A stretch of 64,000 nt of DNA from Nonomuraea sp. NBC_00507 (lineage in GTDB: Bacteria > Actinomycetota > Actinomycetes > Streptosporangiales > Streptosporangiaceae). Made by a program: the position numbers and the translations under genes. Within the stretch, counting starts at the first letter, position 1; each line of letters begins with the position of its first letter. The stretch is from the NCBI RefSeq assembly GCF_036013525.1, contig NZ_CP107853.1, positions 3,968,001 through 4,032,000 of the forward strand, in the 5' to 3' direction. The notes below the pieces were generated by a model that was not told the DNA's origin, searched no databases, and saw only the letters and a program-made list of their open reading frames with translations. Of this stretch, positions 51,306 to 60,600 are shown in pieces.

Positions 51306-51697
51306 TCTCCTCCGCCGTCATACACGTCTGGGCAGTGATGGGGCCAATCGTCGATGTGTCTGGTCAGGTAGAAGTAATCAAGTGCACTGAAAGGCTTCGT
51401 GGGGCGGTGCAGACTGCGGGCGAGCTATGGACGCCCCGTTCTGATCAGGTACAACTGCTTACCAATGTGACCTTAGTCACAGGCATGAGGCATGTGCGCT
51501 CTGCAAGCTGCGCCTATATCAAGTCGCGTTTGTTCCGTTCCAGCCAGTAGGGATCGGCGTTCGCTACGGGATCTATGCGGCGATTGACTGCTCGGCTATA
51601 CAAGAGGTGATCTTCTTTATGTCGATCTTACGGTGAGCATCGGAGCGCGTTCGCCTCTTCTTTCGGGTGCGCCCCTTCACAGCAGGAGCAGTGACGC
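51306..51697. other. Gene-free region upstream of the RHS gene, with an AfsR-like fragment
   Basis: About 390 nt. On the minus strand 51335-51380 reads FYLTRHIDDWPHH, matching FYLTRRIDDWITV in the TPR part of the AfsR-like protein, so a small gene fragment has been left here. The rest is AT-richer and should include the RHS promoter. Confidence 0.45.
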
Positions 51698-54600
51698 ATG
51701 ACGTTTTGGCGTGCGCGAAATCGGTCGAGTGCCGTGATGGGGCGCAGTGGTTTTGGGCTGAAGCCGAAGGGCCGCCTGCGAGCCAGGATCACCGTGGTCT
51801 TGGCTGCCGCACTCATTCCGAGCCTGATCCAGTTACAGATAGAGCCTGCGGCGGCCGATCCGCTCCGTACGCGCCTCGATATTCCGCAGTCGCCTACCAA
51901 CGGCGCGTCAAGCAGCGTTCCGGTCCAGCAGACGGGCACCGCCAAGAACCTGCCCCACCTGGTCGGCCCCGAGGCCACCCAGACCAGCATTGACACCGCC
52001 ACCGTGAAAGGCGGCAAGCGGCCCAAGGGCGCGTTACTGCTGGACGAGCCGCACGAACTCGCCGATTCGTCCATCGAAGGCCTGAAGACCCCGCCACCCC
52101 TCCCTGAAGGGTCTGAGCCGGAGCCCGCCAGTCCTCCAACCGGGAATGCGCCAGCCGCTGTACCTCCCGCTCGGAACGCATCGGCCACCGCTCCGCTGCC
52201 CCGCCCGGCCGTGGTCCGGTCCGGTGTCAAAGAACGCGCCCGAGATGCACAAGTGGCGGTTACCTTGGCGGGGCCGACGGTGTCGAACCTGTCGTCGTCC
52301 GGGCAGTTGTCATCGGGGTTGTGGACGTTCTCGACGTTGACGCCGACGTTTTCGGCGTACGTGTCCGATGCCGAATGCCGAGAACTGCTGCTCAAAGTTG
52401 AGGTGGAGCATGACCCATCGGCTGCGGGTCAAGGCAGTGGGCTGATCTGGTCGGGGCAAAGCTCCTACAACACCGGAGCCTGCGGCATCACCCTCACCAG
52501 CTCAGCGGTGGCATCCGGGAAGCTTCAGGATGGGTGGCTCATTCGCTGGCGGGTTCGGGGGCAGGCGGGTGGCGTGGACGGTCCTTGGTCGGAATGGCAG
52601 GCTGGCAGGGTCGACACCACGAAGCCGACGGTGTCGAACCTGTCGTCGTCGGGGCAGTTGGCGTCGGGGTTGTGGACGTTCTCGACGTTGACGCCAACGT
52701 TTTCGGCATATGTAGACGACCCCGAGTGCCGGGAGTTCATGCTGAAGGTCGAAGTTGAGCACGACCCGTCGGCCGCTGGCCAGGGCAGTGGGTTGATCTG
52801 GACGGGGCAAAGCCCCTTTATGACCGGAGCCTGCGGCAGCACCCTCAGCAGTTCAGCGGTGCCAACCGGCACTCTTCAAGACGGGTGGCTCATCCGGTGG
52901 CGTGTCCGAGGGCAAGCCGGAAACGCCACAGGACCCTGGTCAGAGTGGCAGGCCGGGAGAATCGACACCACGAAGCCGACGGTGTCGAACCTGTCGTCGT
53001 CGGGGCAGTTGGCGTCGGGGTTGTGGACGTTCTCGACGTTGACGCCAACGTTTTCGGCATATGTAGACGACCCCGAGTGCCGGGAGTTCATGCTGAAGGT
53101 CGAAGTTGAGCACGACCCGTCGGCCGCTGGCCAGGGCAGTGGGTTGATCTGGACGGGGCAAAGCCCCTTTATGACCGGAGCCTGCGGCAGCACCCTCAGC
53201 AGTTCAGCGGTGCCAACCGGCACTCTTCAAGACGGGTGGCTCATCCGGTGGCGTGTCCGAGGGCAAGCCGGAAACGCCACAGGACCCTGGTCAGAGTGGC
53301 AGGCCGGGAGAATCGACACCACGAAGCCGACGGTGTCGAACCTGTCGTCGTCGGGGCAGTTGGCGTCGGGGTTGTGGACGTTCTCGACGTTGACGCCAAC
53401 GTTTTCGGCATATGTAGACGACCCCGGATGCCGGGAGTTCATGCTGAAGGTCGAAGTTGAGCACGACCCGTCGGCCGGCGCTCAGGGCAGTGGGTTGATC
53501 TGGACGGGGCAAAGCCCGTACACCACCGGAGCCTGCGCTACCACTCTGACCAGCTCAGCAGTCGCATCCAGCACCCTCCAGGATGGATGGCTCATCCGCT
53601 GGCGCGTCCGAGGGCAAGCCGGAAACGCCACAGGACCCTGGTCAGAGTGGCAGGCCGGGAGAATCGACACCACGAAGCCGACGGTGTCGAACCTGTCGTC
53701 GTCGGGGCAGTTGGCGTCGGGGTTGTGGACGTTCTCGACGTTGACGCCGACGTTTTCGGCATATGTAGACGACCCCGGATGCCGTGAGCTCCTGCTGAAA
53801 GTCGAAGTTGAGCACGACCCGTCGGCCGGCGCTCAGGGCAGTGGGTTGATCTGGACGGGGCAAAGCCCGTACACCACCGGAGCCTGCGCTACCACTCTGA
53901 CCAGCTCAGCAGTCGCATCCAGCACCCTCCAGGATGGATGGCTCATCCGCTGGCGCGTCCGAGGGCAAGCCGGAAACGCCACAGGACCCTGGTCAGAATG
54001 GCAAGCCGGGAAAGTGGAGGTGAACAAACCGGCAGGAAGCGGGCTCGGGGCCTTGCCCGCGACTCAAGGTTCGGGCACATGGGTTCTGTCCTCGTTAACG
54101 CCTTGGCTGTTTATGAAGGTGACCGATCCCGGCGGTTCCGCGTCGTACCTTGACGCGGAGATCGAGCATGATCCATTGTCGTCAGGGCAGGGTAGCGGGC
54201 TTATCTGGGCCGGTAGGGGACAAACCTCGTATGCGTCGGGCTCCAACGCCTGGCTGCAAGTGCCTGCTGGGAAACTCGCCGACGGGTGGTTGATCCGCTG
54301 GCGAGTGCGAGGGGTCACCACAACGGGCACCAGCGGCGTGTGGTCGGAGTGGCAATTGGCCACAGTTGACCTGAAGAAACCTTCGGTCGCCGGACTGGGA
54401 GTCACGCCAGGTACGCAGGGCTCAGGTTTATGGACGGTCCCATCACTGACGCCGTGGGTGTACGCGAAAGTGAGCGATCCCGAGTCGCGTGGGTCCTATC
54501 TGAGCATTGAGATCGAGCACGATCCCGCAGCGGCCAGTCAGGGCACAGGGCCAATCTGGGCGGGCAAGGGATCGAAGGCGTACGACTCGGGCTCGAATGC

Positions 54601-57600
54601 GTGGGTGCAGATTCCCGGTGGCAAATTGAGTGACGGCTGGCTGGTTCGATGGCGGGTCCGTGGCGAGACCACGTCTGGTGTCGCAGGGCCGTGGTCAGAT
54701 TGGCAGTTGACCAGGGTTGACCTGAATAAGCCGTCGATCGAAGGGTTGGGGATGGACCCAGCTGTGCGTGGTACGGCGTCGTGGACGGCTGCCACCTTGA
54801 CGCCGTGGCTGTACGCGAAGGTCACCGACCCGGAGAATCGCAGGTCCGTCCTCGATGTCGAGGTGGAACACGATCCGATCGTGGCGGAACAGGGATCGGG
54901 TGTGATCTGGGCAGGCTCGTCGGCGACCTCGTATGCGTCTGGCACGAACGCGTGGGCCGTGGTGCCCGCCGAAAAGTTGAAGGACGGCTGGCTGGTTCGC
55001 TGGCGGGTCCGGGCCACCACGATCTCGGGCATGAGCAGCCCGTGGTCAGACTGGCAATCGGCCAAGGTGAGCGCGTTGCCCTTCGAGACGTTCTCGCCTG
55101 CCAACAACTCCCAGGTCAGCACACTGACACCGGTGCTGTCGGCGAACGCTCGCCCGCTGAACGAGGCTCCGGTCAAGTATTGGTTCCAGGTGTGTGAGGG
55201 CACTGCCCCGAACTGGACCTGGTGCGAAAGCTCGCCCGAGTGGAGCACTACCGGCGCCTGGCAGGTGCCGGACAAGAAACTTGCTTGGGGCAAGACGTAC
55301 TCGTGGATGGCCAAGGCCGCCACCACTTTCACGACGGTGACCTCCGCTTGGCGTACCCTCACCCCGGCGGTGGAGCAGGGCAACATCAACTCCCTGCTGG
55401 CGGGCGGCACGCAGGGCCGCGAATTCAACCATGTCTCGGGCAATTACGGCCACACCGCAACCGATGCCTCGGTGGCGGTCGTCGGTCCGCCGATGTCGGT
55501 GACCCGTACCTACAACAGCCTGGACCCGCGCACTGATGGCGCCTTTGGCGCGGGCTGGACCACCCGGTGGGACATGCGGATCGACGTGGAGCCTCAGGGA
55601 AGTCTCCTGGTGACGTACCCGGCGGGCGAGCAGATGCGGTTCGCACCCAAGGGGGACGGCACTTTCGCCGCCCCGTCTGGCACATTCGCCACGCTCGCCG
55701 CCGAGTCTGGGGGCGGCTGGCGGCTGATGGACAAGTCGGCCACCTCCTACTGGTTCGACGCAGCCGGCAAGCTCACCAAGATCACCGACCATCGGGGCCG
55801 GTCCCAGGAGCTCGCCCGCGGCACCGACGGCAAGCTGACGAAGGTGACCGCGACCGGAGGCCGGTCACTGACGTTCACCTGGACCAGCAACCACGTCACG
55901 AGCGTGTCCACTGACCCGGTCGACGGTAAGCCGTTGACCTGGACCTACGCCTACGACGGTGACCAGCTGGTGAAGGTGTGCCCGCCCACCTCGGCTACCG
56001 CGTGCACCGCCTACAGCTACACGGCTGCCTCCCGTTACAAGAGCGTGGTGCTGGACTCGGCCCCGGAGTACTACTACCGGCTGAACGAGACTGCCACCAC
56101 GACCGGGACGAAAGTCGCTTCCTCGGCGGGTTGGAACATCACCGAGGAACAGGCCAAGCTCACCGGCACCACCCCGGCCGACCTTGGCGTGGGTGTGGCG
56201 GGTGCGTTAGGCGGATCGCCGGATACGGCGATGAGGTTCAAGGGCGCGGCCACCTCTACCTTCGTTCAGCTGCCCCGCTCGACGATCAGCGGGCAGGGCG
56301 GCGAGTTGGCGGTGGAGGCATGGTTCAAGACCACCGCCTCCGGCACGATCATCGGGATGCAGAATTCGGCCGATAACACCCCATCGGCGTTCACCCCCGT
56401 GGTGTATGTCGGCACTGACGGCAAGCTGCGCGGCCAGTTCTACACCGGCGCGCACACCCCGATCACCTCCACCGCGGCGGTGAACGACGGCACCTGGCAT
56501 CACGTGGTGCTGTCAGGCCGCAAGGACACGCAGACTCTGTTCCTGGACGGCGCCCAGATCGGCACCCTGTCCGGCGAGATCAAGCACGGCGATCAGTGGG
56601 AGACCCGGATCGGGTCCGGCTACGGCAGTACGGCGTGGCCCTCCACGACCACCTCGACCAAGGTGTTCCCATTCAACGGCGACATCGACGAGGTCGCGGT
56701 ATACGGCAAGCCGCTCGGTGCGCCGACGGTGCAGCGGCATTATGTAGCGCGTACCGCCCAGCCGCAACTGACCAAGGTCACGATGCCGTCGGGACGGGTA
56801 GACGCGGACAACACCTACGCCGCTGACGGCGGACGCCTGGTGACCCATGTCGATGCCAACGGTGGTAAGTGGACGTTGTCGGAGCCGGTATATGCCAAGC
56901 AGACGACCATCTCCACCTTCGCCACCGTGACGGTCACGGATCCGCACAATGGCGTCGTCACGTACGTCAGCGATGCACAGCGTGGTAACCGGCCGGTATC
57001 GGAGAGCGACCAGGTGGGGGCGACTACGAAGTGGGCCTATGACGTCGGCGGATACCCGGCCAAGGTGTTCGACGCCAATAACAACGTGGTCGAGGTCGCC
57101 TACGACGCGCGCGGGAACTTGCTGTCGAAGAAGACCTGTCGTACGGCTGGCGCCAGCTGTTCGACGGAGTACTACAGCTATTTCATCGACGCCGACAAGC
57201 CGTTCGACCCGCGTAACGATGTGAAGATTGCTGAGCGTGACGGACGGTCGGCTTCGGCGACGGACGAGACCTACAGGACCTCCTGGGCGCACAACGCTTT
57301 CGGCGAGGAGATCAAGGTCACCACCCCGGCGACAGAGGACTTCCCCGTCGGCCGTACCGCAACCAAGACCTACACCGACGGCACGGAAGCGGCGGTCGGT
57401 GGCGGCTCCATGCCCGCGGGCCTGGTGAAGTCGGCCAAGGATTACAAGGGGAACGAGACCACCTACGCCTACACCGCTGCCGGTGATCTCGCGACCGAGA
57501 CCATACCGTCGGGGTTGGTGAAGAAGTACGCTCACGACACGATCGGCCGGGTGATCTCCACCACTGAGATCTCCACAGTGCACCCGGAGGGCGTCACCAC

Positions 57601-60600
57601 CACCATCACCTATGACGGCCTGGGCAGGGTGCTGACCAAGACCGGGCCGGGCGTGAAGAACGAGGTCACCGGCAAGACGCATACGTTGCGCTGGTCGGCC
57701 ACCTACGACGCCGACGGCCTGGTACTGACCGAGATCAACGAGGACCTGACCGGCGGGGATGCGGCTCGCACCACGACCTACACCCACGACACCTACGGGC
57801 GGCAGGAGACGGTCACCGACGCCGAAGGCGGGGTCACGAGGTTCGGCTACGACGCCAGGGGCCTGAAGGTCACGTCCACCGACGCGCGCGGTGCCACGCT
57901 GGCCTATACCTACACGCCGCGCGGAGAGCCGGCCACCACGGTGTTGAAGGGATGGACGGGCAGCCCGCTCGCCCCCCAGCTGGCCACCGATGTGGTGATG
58001 GAGTCCATCGCGTACGACCCCGCGGGCCGCGTCGCGTCCAAGACCGACGCGATGGGCCGCACCACCGCCTACACCTACTACGCTGACGGCCTACCATTCG
58101 AGCAGGTCGCCAAGGGCGCCAAGCTGAACGGCTCCGCCACCGGCCGCGACGTCGTGCTGGACTCGCGGGCGTACGACGCGGCAGGGCAGCTGACCCAGCA
58201 GATCATCGATGGCGGCACGCTGCGCATCGATGCCGCCTACGACGCCGCCGGGCGGATCACCACGCAGGTGGTCGACCCGGAGAAGCTGGCGCGCAAGACC
58301 AGCCTCACCTACGACGCGAACAACAACGTGACCAGGGCGACGCGCACCGGCGCGGGTGCCGGCCGGAGCGAGGTTTCCGAGTATCAGTACGACGTGCTCG
58401 ACCAGCCGACCAAGCAGATCGTCCGCAACGACGGCGCCGACCTGATCACCACGCTCACCATGGATGATCGGGGACTGGTGACCGCGATGACCGACCCGCG
58501 CGGCAACGCCACAGGCGCCAACGCGGCCGACTTCACCACCAGCGTGACCTACAACGAGGCCGGGCGGCCGGTGCTGCTGCAGCTGCCCGCCGTGCAGGTG
58601 GAACGCAACGGTGGCACCGCCGTCGGCGAACGGCCTGCCTCCAAACTGGGCTACAACACCTTCGGCCAGCGTACTGAGCAGATCGACGCCGAAGGTCGTA
58701 CCACCACGACGACCTACGACCGGGCCGGGCGCGTCACCAAGCAGACCTTCCCGCCCTACACTCCGCCCGGCGGGCAGCCGATCACCCCGACCACTACCAC
58801 GGAATACGACGCCGCCGGCCAGGTGATCAAGGCCATCAACCAGCGCGGCCAGATCACCACCGCCCTCTATGACGCGCTGGGCCGCAAGGTGAAGGTCACC
58901 GACCCACCCGCCAACGGCGCCGCCGCCGGGACATGGACGTTCGGTTACGACCTGCTCGGTGAATCGCTGTGGACCGTAGACCCGAACGGAGCCCGCTCCG
59001 AGGCCACCTACGACGACCTCGGGCGGCAGATCACGCTCTCCACGATCGAGCGTAAGCCGACCCCCGGCATCTACGTCACCAAGGTGGACTACGACGACGC
59101 GGGCAGACTGACCAAGACCACCCGTCCCACCGGCGATGTCTCTACCCGCGCCTACGACGCGGCCGGTGCGATGGTCAAGCACACCGACGCGCTCGGGAAC
59201 ACGACCACGTTCGGTTACGACCTGGCCGGACGCGCGACCACGACCACGAACGCACTCGGGCTCACCTCCCAGGCCGTCTACGACCTGGCCGGCCGCATGA
59301 CCGAGAGCCGCGAGCTGGATGCGAACGGGAAGGTGCTGCGTACCCGGAAGGTCGGCTACGACCTGGCCGGCAACCCGATCAGCAGCACCTCAGGTGAGGG
59401 TCACACCGTCACCCGCTCCTTCGACGCGGCCAACCGCATGACCCAGCTGGTCGAGCCGGTCTCCGCGTCCGAGCAGATCACCAGCACCTTCGGGTACGAC
59501 GCCACCGGCGCGCAGACCCGCGCCACCAACGGGCGCGGTCACTCCACCTACACCACTTACAACAGCCTCGGCCTGGTGGAGACAGTGATCGAACCGCCCA
59601 CCGCGCAGCACCCGGACCTGAAGGACCGCACCTGGACCGCCACCTACGACGCAGGCGGCAACCCGACCGTCACCCTGGCCCCCGGCGGGGTACGGGTCGA
59701 GCGTACGTTCGACGAGCTCAACCGGCTCATCAAGCAGACCGGCAGCGGCGCCGAGGCCGAGACCGAGGCCAAGACGTTCGGCTATGACCAGGCCGGACGA
59801 CTGATCACTGCCAACGATCTGACCTTCACCCTCAACGACCGCGGCCAGTTGCTGAAGTCCAGCAGCGCCACGGCCGGCGACCTGAACGTCTACGCCTATG
59901 ACGCCAACACGCGGCTCGTCCAGCGCACCGACGGGACCGGAACCTCCACCTTCTCGTGGGATGACGGCGACCGGCTCACCCAGGCGGTGGACCCCGTCTC
60001 GGCCACCACCATCGGGTACAGCTACGACAAGGCCAACCGGCTTACCGGCATGGCCTACGGCACGAACGGCGTTCGTCGCACCTACGCCTACGACGACCTG
60101 AATCGGCTCACCACGGACAGCCTCGCCACATCGTCGGCCGCGCCGATCGCGTCCATCGAGTACGGCTACGACCTGGACGACAACATGACGTTCAAGACCA
60201 CTGCCGGTACGGCAGGCGCAGGGAAGAACACCTACACCTACGACTGGGCCAACCGGCTCATCTCCTGGACCGACCCTGGCGGGGTCAAGACCGACTACGG
60301 CTGGGACGCGGCAGGCAACCGCGTCAAGGCCGGGAGCAAGACCTACGCCTATGACGAACGCAACCGCCTCACCTCCGGCGACGGCCGGACCTACACCTAC
60401 ACCGCCCGCGGCACCCTCGCGGAAGAGGGCGGCGGCCTGGTCCGCATCGCCAAGTCCGACGCCTTCGACCACATGGTCAGCGACGACGGCGTGACTTACG
60501 ACTACGACGCCCTCGACCGGGTCGAAACCCGCACCTACAGTGGGAAGACCACGCGGATGACCTACGACGGCCAGACCAACAACCTGATCGCCGCCACCGA

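Noticed and set aside
52280..54034. Regularly spaced repeats that could be mistaken for a CRISPR array
   Set aside because: The 351-bp units have no spacers, are coding throughout and stay in frame in the RHS protein.
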